Below are positions 33,373 through 42,506 of a stretch of DNA of 64,000 nucleotides, one piece after another. The notes below the pieces were generated by a model. It did not search any database and was not told where the DNA came from. It saw nothing but the letters and a program-made list of their open reading frames with translations. The DNA lies in assembly GCA_016699535.1 (NCBI GenBank), contig CP064980.1:248001-312000 (forward strand), written 5' to 3'. The stretch is from Myxococcales bacterium. GTDB lineage: Bacteria > Myxococcota_A > Polyangia > Polyangiales > GCA-016699535. A program made the translations under genes and the position numbers. Within the stretch, counting starts at the first letter, position 1; each line of letters opens with the position of its first letter.

Positions 33373-34200
33373 TCACTTCTTCGAGCGACGTTTGACGATA
33401 AACTTGTCGCTTCGTTTGTTCGTTCTTGTTTTTAGACCTTTGGACTTCTGACCCCAAGGCGAGCAAGGGTGACGACCACCGGAGGTACGGCCTTCACCAC
33501 CACCCATAGGATGATCCACTGGGTTCATGGTCACACCGCGGTTATGCGGACGACGTCCAAGCCAACGGGATCTTCCAGCTTTACCAATCGAGATACGTGC
33601 ATGCTCAGCGTTGGAGACTTGCCCGACCGTAGCGCGGCAGTCCAAATGCACCATTCGCACCTCTGAAGACGGCAACCTGACCTGAGCATAATCGCCATCT
33701 TTAGCCATAAGCTGCGCCGCTGTTCCTGCGGAGCGCACAAGCTGTGCCCCTTTGCCAGGCTTCATTTCAATCGCATGAACCATAGTGCCCAGCGGCATGT
33801 GCCGAAGAGGCATGGCGTTGCCCGGTTTGATGTCCGCATTTCGGGACGAAAGGACTTCATCTCCAGCACTCAAGCCATCGGGGGCAAGCATGTAAGCTTT
33901 GCTTCCATCAACGTAGTGAATAAGAGCAATGTGCGCACTGCGGTTTGGATCGTATTCAATCCAATGCACTTTGCCTGGCACACCAATCTTGCCTCGTTTG
34001 AAATCAATCAAACGGTATTTGTGCTTGTGACCGCCTCCACGAAAACGCGAAGTAATGCGTCCAAGATTGTTACGACCTGCCGTGCTGCTCTGAGCTTCAG
34101 TAAGCTTTTTGAGCGGTCGCTCCTTGCTTATGTTCTCAAAAGTGTTGACTTCAAAGTAACGGCGCGCAGGTGATGTCGGTTTAAAACGTCTTACTGGCAT
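33373..34200 (-). CDS. rplB: 50S ribosomal protein L2
   Basis: L2 is essential for subunit association and peptidyl transfer. The 275-residue protein contains GGGHKHKYRLIDFKRGKIGV, RSAGTAAQLMAKDGDYAQVR and the signature GVTMNPVDHPMGGGEGRTSG with its key His. It lies between rplW and rpsS. Confidence 0.97.
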   Translation of the reverse strand: MPVRRFKPTSPARRYFEVNTFENISKERPLKKLTEAQSSTAGRNNLGRITSRFRGGGHKHKYRLIDFKRGKIGVPGKVHWIEYDPNRSAHIALIHYVDGSKAYMLAPDGLSAGDEVLSSRNADIKPGNAMPLRHMPLGTMVHAIEMKPGKGAQLVRSAGTAAQLMAKDGDYAQVRLPSSEVRMVHLDCRATVGQVSNAEHARISIGKAGRSRWLGRRPHNRGVTMNPVDHPMGGGEGRTSGGRHPCSPWGQKSKGLKTRTNKRSDKFIVKRRSKK

Positions 34201-34202
34201 GA

Positions 34203-34493
34203 TCAGGCCCCTTCAAACATTTCGATTTGTTGGCCAGGCTTCAAAGTCACCATGGCTTTTTTCCAGTTTCTAGTTTTAGCGTATCCACGACCCATGCGTC
34301 GCATCTGTCCGCGCATGATAAGCGTGCGAACATTGTCAACATGGACGTTGAAAAGCGATTCAACCGCGTTGCGGATTTCAGCTTTATTGGCGCGCAGATC
34401 GACCTCAAACAAGTAGGTGTTCTCTTGCTCGCGAAGGGTATTTCCCTTTTCCGTCAAAACTAAAGGTTTTTTAATAATGTCTTCTATTTGCAC
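34203..34493 (-). CDS. rplW: 50S ribosomal protein L23
   Basis: L23 surrounds the exit tunnel and is the docking site for trigger factor and SRP. The 96-residue protein has IEDIIKKPLVLTEKGNTLRE, FEVDLRANKAEIRNAVESLF and KTRNWKKAMVTLKPGQQIEM. Eight bases separate it from rplD. Confidence 0.96.
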   Translation of the reverse strand: MQIEDIIKKPLVLTEKGNTLREQENTYLFEVDLRANKAEIRNAVESLFNVHVDNVRTLIMRGQMRRMGRGYAKTRNWKKAMVTLKPGQQIEMFEGA

Positions 34494-34501
34494 AATCTAC
34501 C

Positions 34502-35132
34502 TCACGCGCTCTTGCATCGATCTTGCAATGCCATGGCAGCTTCTTTGGTGACCACCAAATGCTCATGACGTAGCAAGTCGTAAAGGTTAACTCCCTCGGG
34601 AGGAAGATATTGATGCTTTTCAAGGTTTCGGGCACTTAGCCGAAGCTTGTCATTGCTGTCTTTATCAACAATAAGTGAGCTCTTGACGACTTTGAGGGCT
34701 TTGAGCACATCGTTCAAGGTCTTGGTTTTGGTCTCTGCAAGCTCAAAACCATCAACCACTGTGAGTTTGCCTTCTTTTAGCTTTCAAAGAAAGCGCACTA
34801 CGCAAAGCCCCAACGCGTACTTTGCGAGGAGGACGATAGCTGTAGTCTCTTGGCTGAGGCCCATGCGCTTGACCGCCACCCACAAAGATGGGCGCCCGGA
34901 TCCCGCCGTGACGTGCACGACCGGTTCCTTTTTGCTTGTAAATCTTGCGCGTGGAACCAGAAACCTCTGCACGGTTCTTGGTCTTGGCCGTGCCGCTGCG
35001 CTTGGATGCAAGCTGAGCTTTGAGCACATCGTAGAGCAAGGCTTCGTTGACTTCAGCCGCAAAGACTTCATCAGCGAGCTCAAGCTCACCCACTTTTTTC
35101 CGTTTTAGATCGTATACTTCGATTTTTGCCAT
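34502..35132 (-). CDS. rplD: 50S ribosomal protein L4 (one frame break)
   Basis: L4 lines the exit tunnel. The first frame (MAKIEVYDLKRKKVGELELA ... GTGRARHGGIRAPIFVGGG ... RSALSLKA) runs to a stop at 34752. The second frame (VVDGFELAETKTKTLNDVLK ... YDLLRHEHLVVTKEAAMAL) ends at 34502. Removing one base from the T4 run at 34775-34778 (A4 on the coding strand) joins them as KAKEGKLTVVDGFEL, exactly the L4 consensus, giving about 209 residues. Only nine bases lie between it and rpsJ, where rplC would normally be. Confidence 0.93.
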
Positions 35133-35141
35133 GATGTACTC

Positions 35142-35456
35142 TTAGGATTTGATTTCTACGTCAACGCCAGCTGACAAATCGAGCTTCATCAAAGCATCGA
35201 GAGTCTGTTGGGTTGGCTCTAAAATATCGAGTAAGCGTTTGTGTGTACGTATTTCAAACTGCTCGCGCGATTTTTTATCCACGTGTGGACCACGAAGCAC
35301 GGTGTACTTGTTGATGCGTGTTGGAAGCGGGATGGGACCTGCGACCTGCGCACCCGTGCGCCGGACAGTGTCCACAATCTCGCTTGCCGACTGATCCAAC
35401 AGACGGTGATCGTAGGCCTTCAGACGAATTCTAATTTTTGTTGCTTGGGTTGCCAC
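35142..35456 (-). CDS. rpsJ: 30S ribosomal protein S10
   Basis: The 104-residue S10 contains KIRIRLKAYDHRLLDQSASE, GAQVAGPIPLPTRINKYTVL, GPHVDKKSREQFEIRTHKRL and ends VDVEIKS. It is also the NusE antitermination factor. Here it directly follows tuf (3 bases) and is itself followed by rplD, not by rplC. Confidence 0.97.
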   Translation of the reverse strand: MATQATKIRIRLKAYDHRLLDQSASEIVDTVRRTGAQVAGPIPLPTRINKYTVLRGPHVDKKSREQFEIRTHKRLLDILEPTQQTLDALMKLDLSAGVDVEIKS

Positions 35457-35459
35457 AGT

Positions 35460-36650
35460 TTACTCCAAAATCTTAGTCACAACACCGGCACCGACGGTGC
35501 GGCCACCTTCACGAATCGCAAAGCGCTGCTTGTCTTCAAGCGCCACCACGGTAATCAACTCCACGTTGATCTTTACGTTGTCGCCGGGCATCACCATCTT
35601 CACATCATCTGCCAAGGTGATCGTTCCGGTCACATCCGTTGTGCGCATATAGAACTGCGGACGGTAGTTCGTAAAGAACGGCTTGTGCCTTCCGCCTTCT
35701 TCCTTCTTTAGAACGTACACTTCACCTTCAAACTTCTTGTGTGTCTTTAGCGTTCCGGGATGCGCTAGCACCTGACCGCGCTCCACCTGGTCTTTTTCAA
35801 TACCACGTAGCAAACAGCCCACGTTATCTCCAGCTTGTCCCTGATCGAGCAGCTTGCGGAACATCTCCACGCCAGTGACCACCGTCTTTTTGGGGTCCGT
35901 GAAGCCGAGAATCTCCACTTCTTCTCCAACCTTGATCACTCCACGTTCCACACGTCCGGTCACCACCGTACCGCGGCCCTTGATGCTGAACACATCTTCG
36001 ATCGCCATCAAGAATGGCTTGTCGATGTCGCGCTTTGGCTCGGGGATCCACTCATCCACTGCCTTCATCAAGTTCAAAATCGACTCAACACCCTCTGGCT
36101 TGCCTTGAAGCGCTCCGAGCGCACTACCAGGAACCACTGGAATGTTGTCGCCATCAAACTCGTACTTGCTCAGAAGGTCGCGAACTTCCATCTCCACAAG
36201 CTCAAGCAAATCTTTGTCATCCACCGTATCGACTTTGTTCAAGAACACGACGATCTGCGGCACACCCACCTGACGTGCCAAAAGCACGTGCTCTTTGGTC
36301 TGCGGCATCGGGCCATCGGCAGCACTTACCACCAGAATCGCGCCGTCCATCTGTGCAGCACCCGTGATCATGTTTTTGATGTAATCGGCGTGTCCGGGGC
36401 AGTCCACGTGTGCATAGTGACGGTTGTCCGTCTCGTACTCCACATGGCTCACTGCAATCGTGACAATCTTGCTATCGTCACGCACTGTGCCGCCCTTGGC
36501 AATGTCAGCATAGGAAATCGCAGAGCCGCCAAACTTCTCGCTCAGCACCTTGGTAATGGCTGCGGTGGTCGTTGTTTTTCCATGGTCAATGTGACCAATC
36601 GTGCCAACGTTCAAGTGGGGTTTCGATCTTTGAAATTTCTCTTTCGACAT
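35460..36650 (-). CDS. tuf: Elongation factor Tu
   Basis: EF-Tu delivers aminoacyl-tRNA to the ribosome. The 396-residue protein has all GTPase motifs: GHIDHGKTTTTAAI (G1), DCPGHADYIKNMITG (G3), NKVDTVDD (G4) and GSALGALQG (G5), plus GRGTVVTGRVERG in domain 2. Unlike the enteric order, tuf and rpsJ are adjacent and in line with the S10 operon, so the str and S10 clusters form one unit. No second tuf copy is seen in the window. Confidence 0.98.
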   Translation of the reverse strand: MSKEKFQRSKPHLNVGTIGHIDHGKTTTTAAITKVLSEKFGGSAISYADIAKGGTVRDDSKIVTIAVSHVEYETDNRHYAHVDCPGHADYIKNMITGAAQMDGAILVVSAADGPMPQTKEHVLLARQVGVPQIVVFLNKVDTVDDKDLLELVEMEVRDLLSKYEFDGDNIPVVPGSALGALQGKPEGVESILNLMKAVDEWIPEPKRDIDKPFLMAIEDVFSIKGRGTVVTGRVERGVIKVGEEVEILGFTDPKKTVVTGVEMFRKLLDQGQAGDNVGCLLRGIEKDQVERGQVLAHPGTLKTHKKFEGEVYVLKKEEGGRHKPFFTNYRPQFYMRTTDVTGTITLADDVKMVMPGDNVKINVELITVVALEDKQRFAIREGGRTVGAGVVTKILE

Positions 36651-36687
36651 AACCTGTTTTCTCCTTAACTAAATCTTTCAACAAACT

Positions 36688-38799
36688 TCAGAAGCCTCTT
36701 ACTTTGGCTACGATTTCTTCTTGTACGTTGCTGGGCACCGCAGAGTACTGATGAAACTGCATGCTGTATGTGGCGCGCCCTTGTGTTTTACTTCGCAAAT
36801 CGGTTGAATAACCAAACATGGTCGCAAGAGGAACCTCAGCATCGACCACTTTGGCGTTTCCGCGGTCCTCCATACCAGTAACTTTGCCTCTGCGCGAGTT
36901 CAAATCACCAATAACATCTCCCATGTACTCTTCTGGCACCACAACTTCGACCGACATCACCGGTTCAAGTAGGAAAAGACCGGCTTTTTTGGCCCCATCT
37001 TTAAAAGCCATCGAGGCAGCCACTTCAAAAGCTGGACCCGAAGAATCGACGTCATGATAGGAGCCATCTACCAGCTTGGCGTGCAGATCGACCAAAGGAT
37101 AACCCGCTAACACACCACGCTGCATCGAGCTTTTAATGCCTTTTTCAACGGAGGGAATGAACTCTCGAGGTATCGTGCCCCCGACGATCTTATCTTCAAA
37201 AACAAAGCCTTTTCCTGCTTCGCCTGGGCCCAATTCAAGCCATACGTGACCATACATTCCATGGCCACCGGACTGTTTGACGTATTTCCCTTCGATTTTA
37301 ACGGTGTCTTTGATGCCCTCGCGATAGGCGACCTCAGGCTGACCCACGTTGCAATCCACTTTGAACTCGCGCTTGAGGCGGTCGACGATGATGTCAAGAT
37401 GAAGCTCGCCCATGCCTGAAATAATGGTCTGACCCGTTTCTTCATCGGTATGCGCCCTGAAGGAAGGATCTTCAGCAGCAAGTTTACCTAAGGATTCACC
37501 CAGTTTGGTTTGATCGACTTTGGTTTTCGGTTCGACCGCAACGGAAATCACCGGATCCGGAAACTCCATGCGCTCTAAAAGGATCGGCGCTTTGTCCGAG
37601 CAAAGTGTATCGCCAGTGGTGGCCGTCTTTAATCCGACCGCCGCACAAATATTGCCGGCTTCGATTTCTTTAATGTCTTCGCGTTTGTTGGCGTGCATGA
37701 GCAACAAGCGCCCAATGCGCTCGCGCTTATCTTTGGTCGTGTTGAGCACCGCAGTGCCGCTTTGCACAGAGCCCGAGTACACACGCAAGAACGTTAGCTG
37801 GCCTACAAACGGATCGTTGATGATTTTAAAGGCGAGCGCGCTAAACGGTGCATCATCCGATGCCTCTCGCGTATCAACGACATCCGTACCTGGTTTTAGG
37901 CCTTGGACAGGCGGCACATCCATCGGGGATGGCAAAAAGTTTACGACGCCATCAAGCAACTGTTGCACGCCTTTGTTCTTAAAAGCCGATCCACAAAACA
38001 CCGGCACAAGGCTTTGAGCAAGCGTTCCTTTGCGAAGCGCAGCAAGAATTTCAACTTGCGAAAACTCGGCGTTGCCCTCGAGGTAGCGTTCCATGAGCGC
38101 ATCATCGATTTCAGCAACCGCTTCAATTAATTTATCGCGATAGATCTTAGCCTCTTCAGCAAACTCAGCAGGGATATCGACTTCTTTAAACTCAGCGCCA
38201 AGCTTGTCATCTTGAAACTCGATGCCCTTCATTTTCACTAAGTCGATGATGCCACGGTGGAACTCCTCGCTGCCCATGGGAATTTGAACGGCCACACCGT
38301 TTGCACCCAGGCGTGTACGAATGGACTTGAGCGCTTTTGGAAAATTAGCGCCTGCTCTATCCATTTTATTCACAAAGCACATGCGCGGCACTTTGTATTT
38401 GTCGGCTTGGCGCCAGACAGTCTCCGATTGAGGCTCAACACCAGCCACACCATCAAACACAGCCACCGCACCATCAAGCACGCGCAAGGAACGCTCCACT
38501 TCAATGGTAAAGTCCACGTGCCCAGGCGTATCAATAATGTTAATGCGAAAGTCGAGGTCTTGATAAGGACCGTCAAGCGGCTTCCAAAAACAGGTCGTTG
38601 CCGCCGATGTGATGGTGATGCCGCGCTCTTGCTCTTGTTCCATGTAATCCATGGTCGCAGCGCCGTCGTGTACTTCGCCGATTTTGTAGTTCACGCCCGT
38701 ATAGAAAAGAATACGCTCAGTCGTCGTGGTTTTACCCGCGTCGATGTGCGCCATAATCCCGATATTACGGGTTCTTTCTAATGGGTATTGCCGTGCCAT
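36688..38799 (-). CDS. fusA: Elongation factor G
   Basis: EF-G drives translocation. From the ATG at 38799 (MARQYPLERTRNIGIMAHID) it has 703 residues, the normal size; the open frame extends 44 codons further upstream without conservation. GTPase motifs are AHIDAGKTTTTERILFYTG, DTPGHVDFTIEVERSL and NKMDRAGANF, and domain IV-V blocks such as GSYHDVDSSGPAFEVAASMA are present. About 267 bases, including a possible hairpin, separate it from rpsG. Confidence 0.97.
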   Translation of the reverse strand: MARQYPLERTRNIGIMAHIDAGKTTTTERILFYTGVNYKIGEVHDGAATMDYMEQEQERGITITSAATTCFWKPLDGPYQDLDFRINIIDTPGHVDFTIEVERSLRVLDGAVAVFDGVAGVEPQSETVWRQADKYKVPRMCFVNKMDRAGANFPKALKSIRTRLGANGVAVQIPMGSEEFHRGIIDLVKMKGIEFQDDKLGAEFKEVDIPAEFAEEAKIYRDKLIEAVAEIDDALMERYLEGNAEFSQVEILAALRKGTLAQSLVPVFCGSAFKNKGVQQLLDGVVNFLPSPMDVPPVQGLKPGTDVVDTREASDDAPFSALAFKIINDPFVGQLTFLRVYSGSVQSGTAVLNTTKDKRERIGRLLLMHANKREDIKEIEAGNICAAVGLKTATTGDTLCSDKAPILLERMEFPDPVISVAVEPKTKVDQTKLGESLGKLAAEDPSFRAHTDEETGQTIISGMGELHLDIIVDRLKREFKVDCNVGQPEVAYREGIKDTVKIEGKYVKQSGGHGMYGHVWLELGPGEAGKGFVFEDKIVGGTIPREFIPSVEKGIKSSMQRGVLAGYPLVDLHAKLVDGSYHDVDSSGPAFEVAASMAFKDGAKKAGLFLLEPVMSVEVVVPEEYMGDVIGDLNSRRGKVTGMEDRGNAKVVDAEVPLATMFGYSTDLRSKTQGRATYSMQFHQYSAVPSNVQEEIVAKVRGF

Positions 38800-38868
38800 G
38801 GTGACTATTTTTGCGACTGACCTTGTGATGCTTGCGTCACACGAGCGTGCGCTCCGCCAAATACAACA

Positions 38869-38924
38869 AAACCCTTCACCAGCCCCGCGATTACCTTCGA
38901 ATCGACTCTTCTGGAAAAGGGTTT
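38869..38924 (-). promoter_or_regulatory. Possible hairpin/attenuator in the rpsG-fusA spacer
   Basis: On the minus strand AAACCCTTxxCCAG pairs with CTGGxxAAGGGTTT, and the 3' side runs into TTTTGTTGTATTT. The spacer between rpsG and fusA is 267 bases, long for this compact cluster. The element could be a partial terminator or an RNA feature that sets the relative yield of S12/S7 and EF-G. A conserved S7 repressor site was not recognised. Confidence 0.3.
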
Positions 38925-39066
38925 CGAGCACGTCTTACTTTTTTGTACTAGAACTTGATAGTTGTTCTAAAGCGACGCTCTCGTCTATGTGTGCTTTGTC
39001 ATGTTAAGGGTCGTTGCTCTCCTCTGCAGGTGGTTTCCCAAAAGGACCTACCCACACTTAAATTTT

Positions 39067-39537
39067 CTACCACCTAAAGTGAGCAAAAGCTCGGTTGGCT
39101 TCTGCCATACGGTGTGTATCTTCACGCTTCTTCACGGCGCCGCCGCGACCTTGGGACGCTTCAACAAGCTCTGCAGCAAGACGCTCAATCATGGTTTTCT
39201 CACCACGTTGACGGCTGTATTGGGTTAGCCAACGCATGGCTAAAGCGTTGCGACGATCGGAACGCACTTCAACAGGCACCTGATAGGTTGCACCACCGAC
39301 GCGACGGCTTTTCACTTCGACTTTGGGTTTGACGCTATCAAGCGCACGCTTGAAGACATCAAGAGGATCTTCTTTGTAGCGCTGATTGATGATTTCAAAT
39401 GCGCCATAGACAATGCCTTCAGCTGTGGATTTTTTACCACCCTTCATGACCACGTTCATGAACTTGGCCACGTTGCGCTCGTGAAACTTGGGATCAGGAA
39501 GGATTTTGCGTTTTGGAACTTCGCGACGGCGTGGCAT
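39067..39537 (-). CDS. rpsG: 30S ribosomal protein S7
   Basis: S7 initiates assembly of the 30S head. The 156-residue protein begins MPRRREVPKRKILPDPKFHE and contains AKFMNVVMKGGKKSTAEGIV, VEVKSRRVGGATYQVPVEVR and ENDS-type TMIERLAAELVEASQGRGG, ending in the MAEANRAFAHFRW tail. It lies 9 bases downstream of rpsL. Confidence 0.97.
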   Translation of the reverse strand: MPRRREVPKRKILPDPKFHERNVAKFMNVVMKGGKKSTAEGIVYGAFEIINQRYKEDPLDVFKRALDSVKPKVEVKSRRVGGATYQVPVEVRSDRRNALAMRWLTQYSRQRGEKTMIERLAAELVEASQGRGGAVKKREDTHRMAEANRAFAHFRW

Positions 39538-39546
39538 AACTATTCC

Positions 39547-39945
39547 TTATTTCTTGGGGCGTTTGACGCCATACTTAGAGCGACCCTGTGTTCGGTTCGC
39601 CTTGTTTGTATTCGATGGACCTTCAGCACCAGCTGCATCAAGCGTGCCGCGCACCACGTGGTAGCGCACACCGGGTAAGTCCTTAACACGACCACCACGG
39701 ATCAACACAACGCTGTGCTCTTGAAGGTTATGGCCTTCACCTGGAATGTAAGTGGTGGCTTCGATGCCGTTTGATAAACGCACACGAGCGACCTTACGCA
39801 GCGCCGAGTTCGGCTTCTTAGGAGTCGTGGTGTACACGCGTGTGCACACGCCACGCTTTTGTGGACAGTTCTGAAGCGCCGGTGAATCGGTGCGGTCTAT
39901 CTGCTTTTTTCGGCCCTTTCGGACCAACTGATTAATAGTAGGCAT
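39547..39945 (-). CDS. rpsL: 30S ribosomal protein S12
   Basis: S12 lies at the decoding centre. The 132-residue protein begins MPTINQLVRKGRKKQIDRTD and has TTTPKKPNSALRKVARVRLS and GRVKDLPGVRYHVVRG, both with the lysines that are mutated in streptomycin-resistant strains, so the sequence is the sensitive wild type. It is the first gene of the 18-kb minus-strand translation cluster; its promoter must lie in the spacer beyond 39945. Confidence 0.97.
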   Translation of the reverse strand: MPTINQLVRKGRKKQIDRTDSPALQNCPQKRGVCTRVYTTTPKKPNSALRKVARVRLSNGIEATTYIPGEGHNLQEHSVVLIRGGRVKDLPGVRYHVVRGTLDAAGAEGPSNTNKANRTQGRSKYGVKRPKK

Positions 39946-40205
39946 GTCTCTTCCAGTTTCGGGAGCGGGAACATTACTTTTCCCGCAGCTCCTGTCAAGC
40001 CGCAGACACCCTAAAAAGCGATCAATTTGCAGCTCTACGCGCCAAGACCATGATCCAGCGGCTTTTATCTCACCTAATAATTATCAAAAGCGGTCCGGGG
40101 GACCACTCAGGCTTGAGCCAAGTGCTCGCTCGGTTGGCGCTATCCCATAAAAGCGCTTCATCGCCTCTAGATAATTAAGCATCAAGCCCGATTAATGTAC
40201 CAAAA

Positions 40206-40221
40206 ATGCCAAATTTGGCAT
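40206..40221. promoter_or_regulatory. Perfect 16-bp palindrome ATGCCAAATTTGGCAT
   Basis: A perfect palindrome in an AT-rich region about 260 bases from rpsL and 490 bases from the lipoprotein start. Its core TGCCA-N4-TGGCA matches the site at 10667-10682 upstream of the LuxC-family gene. Two such sites in non-coding DNA suggest a shared transcription-factor operator. Confidence 0.4.
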
Positions 40222-40473
40222 GTTTATGGTATAAAACAGACAAGTTTGTCATTAAAACACAATTAAAATTGCCAAACATACAAATCCACATTTGAAACCA
40301 AACGGTTTGTAATCTGTATAGTCGGTGTGCTGGAGACGCTTGCCTGCTCCACCTGAGCTCGTCGAATGATCACTAGAGGTTGTGAGTGCGATCGCGAAAC
40401 GGTTGTGTCTCAAAACGGTCCCGCGGTCTTGTCTGTAATATGTTGAAATTACTTTGTTTATTCACCTAGAGCA

Positions 40474-40524
40474 TGTCCCCATACGGTGTAGCTGGCGGCC
40501 ACAGTTGTAGCCACTTTGGGGACA
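40474..40524 (+). other. Hairpin in the probable leader of the lipoprotein gene
   Basis: Eight-base perfect arms TGTCCCCA (40474-40481) and TGGGGACA (40517-40524) enclose a loop with a secondary TGGC/GCCA stem. It lies about 190 bases before the start codon at 40715. It shares GTCCCCATAC with one arm of the hairpin at 16246-16328 (read on the opposite strand), so a dispersed palindromic repeat is possible. Confidence 0.3.
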
Positions 40525-40714
40525 TCTGTGACCTACTTGGGCACGAATTTTTACAGCTTAGGGGCATCCCAACGCCGATGGTCCACCTTGCCTGCCCAAT
40601 TCCATTGAGCTTTTTCTACCGCCATGGACATCTGTATCGCTGGCACGATCGTTGCTTATGTGCTCCGACGTCTTGAAATGCTCCACGTTGTCCTACGTGG
40701 TTTTTGGAGGAAGT

Positions 40715-42484
40715 ATGAGCCTTTATTCGTTTGCACCATTTAATCGTCACCAACAATGGTGGCTGGGCCTTTTGCCAGCTCTCCTTTTTGCTTGCAGCAT
40801 GGGATCGGAGCCTGGCCTTGGCTCGGATGCATCAAAACAAAATCTACCAAGCATTGGCGATGTGCGCGCCCAGTGCGCCGCAGAAGCGCAGGCTGCGTAC
40901 GATGAGTGCACCAATAGCTGCGCCGGACTTGCAGATCAACACCGCACTGACTTCTACGTCAAGACAAAGTGGTTTGTAGGGGAATCCGGAACGCGTTGGG
41001 CGGATGGCGACCCTAAAACGGACCCTTGGCAAGAATTGGTCGAAGCCAACAAAGACCACAACATCATCGCAGCCTTTATCGACTTCGATCTCAACGGCTT
41101 GCAGAGCGAAAGCGCCCAAGAAAAGGCCGATGCGGTAGTGCAAGCTCGCATCGATCGAGATTCTTGGCCTGCGTTCGAGCCAGAAGTGCTTAGCACTATG
41201 GATGTAAACCATTTTGCGGCCACAAACCGTCTGTATGCCTTGTTTCTGGATAAAGACGGAACCTTCAATACCAATTGGCTAAACGATTGCAGTGATCTAA
41301 GTGGCACTGGAATGTACAACTCTGGGGGCCTGCGTTCTTTGTGCCAAGAACTCTATTACAGCGAAGGAGTCAGTGAGATTTTGGATCAAATCCATGATCA
41401 AGGAAAAATCGATCGCTTGGAGCAAAACTGCCTCGCTAACCGAGGCACTGCCCTTGGAACCTTTCTGGGAGGAGACAACCCCGAAGGAAGTTGCTCCGCC
41501 ATCCAAGAGCAAAGCGAAAACGAGTGTTGGCATCGCGAATGCCCCATCAACGAGCAGGGGGAAAGTTCCTGCACGCAAGAAGTGCGTGTCTATAGTGATG
41601 CACACGTAAATTTTTATGAACCGTTTTGCGATTACAACGAAGTATCGGCCTTTCCTTTGGAAATCCACACCGAACTGGACGAACGCCCGATGGAATACAG
41701 GGTGCAAGCTGTCCTGGAAAACACTGCAGGTGAAACCCACACCGTCACCTTTGTTTCAACACGCGACTACCAGGGAGGAGACGGCCTGTACCGCACCTCC
41801 GTCCAGCTTAATCCCGGCGAGCGTCTGAGAGACGCGACTGTGTTTGCCGTAATCGATTCGGTCTGGGAAGCGATGCACGTAGAAGATGAGGGCAATTTAG
41901 ATTTGGCAGAAGGTAATGTGCATCACATCGACGCCCAACTGCTACGTTTGCAGCGCGATGCTGATGACCTTAAAGCAGATAGCAACTGCAAACCGGTCTA
42001 CCAAGTGCAGATGCGGGATGGATGGCTCGTTCGCGACCCCGAACTCCCGGAAGGCTGGGATCGGGTCAATCATTTCAATACAGGCAGCAAAGGAGCAAAC
42101 AGCTGCACCGCGCCACTAATCGAACGCCAAGTAATCAGAATTGAAAACAAACGCAAAGCTACACGCCCGGTGATGCTCGCCTACCACGTGGACGAAAATC
42201 AAGACACCGTGAACACCTGGTCAGATGCGGTGTTTTCTGTGCCACCCGATAACGGCGATGGGAAGAACGTATACACGATCTTCTCTGATTTTGGCGCAGA
42301 AGCATCGTTTATTCAAACTGCCATTGCTCAGAAGGGCGTAAGCGATATCCACGAAATTTCTGTTTTAGTTCCGGACGACACGCCGGGGATGAACTCGGAT
42401 GTTTTCGGTTTTGGAAATTTCGAGGTCGACCACATCTGGACGGAAAGCCGCTGCGTCGAGGCCGCAATGGTGCGCGGAGAATAA
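40715..42484 (+). CDS. Large Cys-rich lipoprotein of unknown function
   Basis: The 589-residue protein begins MSLYSFAPFNRHQQWWLGLL and has the lipobox LFAC near residue 27. GGAGG six bases before the ATG at 40715 fixes this start; the open frame continues 21 codons upstream without reason. The mature protein has more than twenty cysteines in pairs (for example CAAEAQAAYDECTNSCA), suggesting a disulfide-rich extracellular domain, and a C-terminal half with beta-like segments. No family is recognised. A strong terminator follows at 42507. Confidence 0.75.
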   Translation: MSLYSFAPFNRHQQWWLGLLPALLFACSMGSEPGLGSDASKQNLPSIGDVRAQCAAEAQAAYDECTNSCAGLADQHRTDFYVKTKWFVGESGTRWADGDPKTDPWQELVEANKDHNIIAAFIDFDLNGLQSESAQEKADAVVQARIDRDSWPAFEPEVLSTMDVNHFAATNRLYALFLDKDGTFNTNWLNDCSDLSGTGMYNSGGLRSLCQELYYSEGVSEILDQIHDQGKIDRLEQNCLANRGTALGTFLGGDNPEGSCSAIQEQSENECWHRECPINEQGESSCTQEVRVYSDAHVNFYEPFCDYNEVSAFPLEIHTELDERPMEYRVQAVLENTAGETHTVTFVSTRDYQGGDGLYRTSVQLNPGERLRDATVFAVIDSVWEAMHVEDEGNLDLAEGNVHHIDAQLLRLQRDADDLKADSNCKPVYQVQMRDGWLVRDPELPEGWDRVNHFNTGSKGANSCTAPLIERQVIRIENKRKATRPVMLAYHVDENQDTVNTWSDAVFSVPPDNGDGKNVYTIFSDFGAEASFIQTAIAQKGVSDIHEISVLVPDDTPGMNSDVFGFGNFEVDHIWTESRCVEAAMVRGE

Positions 42485-42506
42485 AGCTCGCCGTCAAAGG
42501 CCACAG

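Larger units (their letters stand above)
39946..40714. other. Divergent 770-bp spacer between the translation cluster and a lipoprotein gene
   Basis: No gene is convincing here. It must contain the rpsL promoter (leftward) and the promoter of the lipoprotein gene starting at 40715 (rightward). It holds AT-rich sequence near 40200-40320 with several short palindromes: ATGCCAAATTTGGCAT (40206-40221), GACAA-GT-TTGTC (near 40239-40250) and ACCAAAC-GGTTTGT. TTGAAA near 40291 with TATAGT about 19 bases later is a weak rightward promoter candidate. A hairpin with stem TGTCCCCA/TGGGGACA lies at 40474-40524, possibly in the leader RNA. Confidence 0.5.

Noticed and set aside
34502..34759. An independent 85-residue gene upstream of rplW
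   Set aside because: It is the C-terminal half of L4 separated from the first half by a one-base frame break.
36688..38931. fusA start at 38931
   Set aside because: The 44 extra residues have no similarity to EF-G; MARQYPLERTRN at 38799 is the usual beginning.
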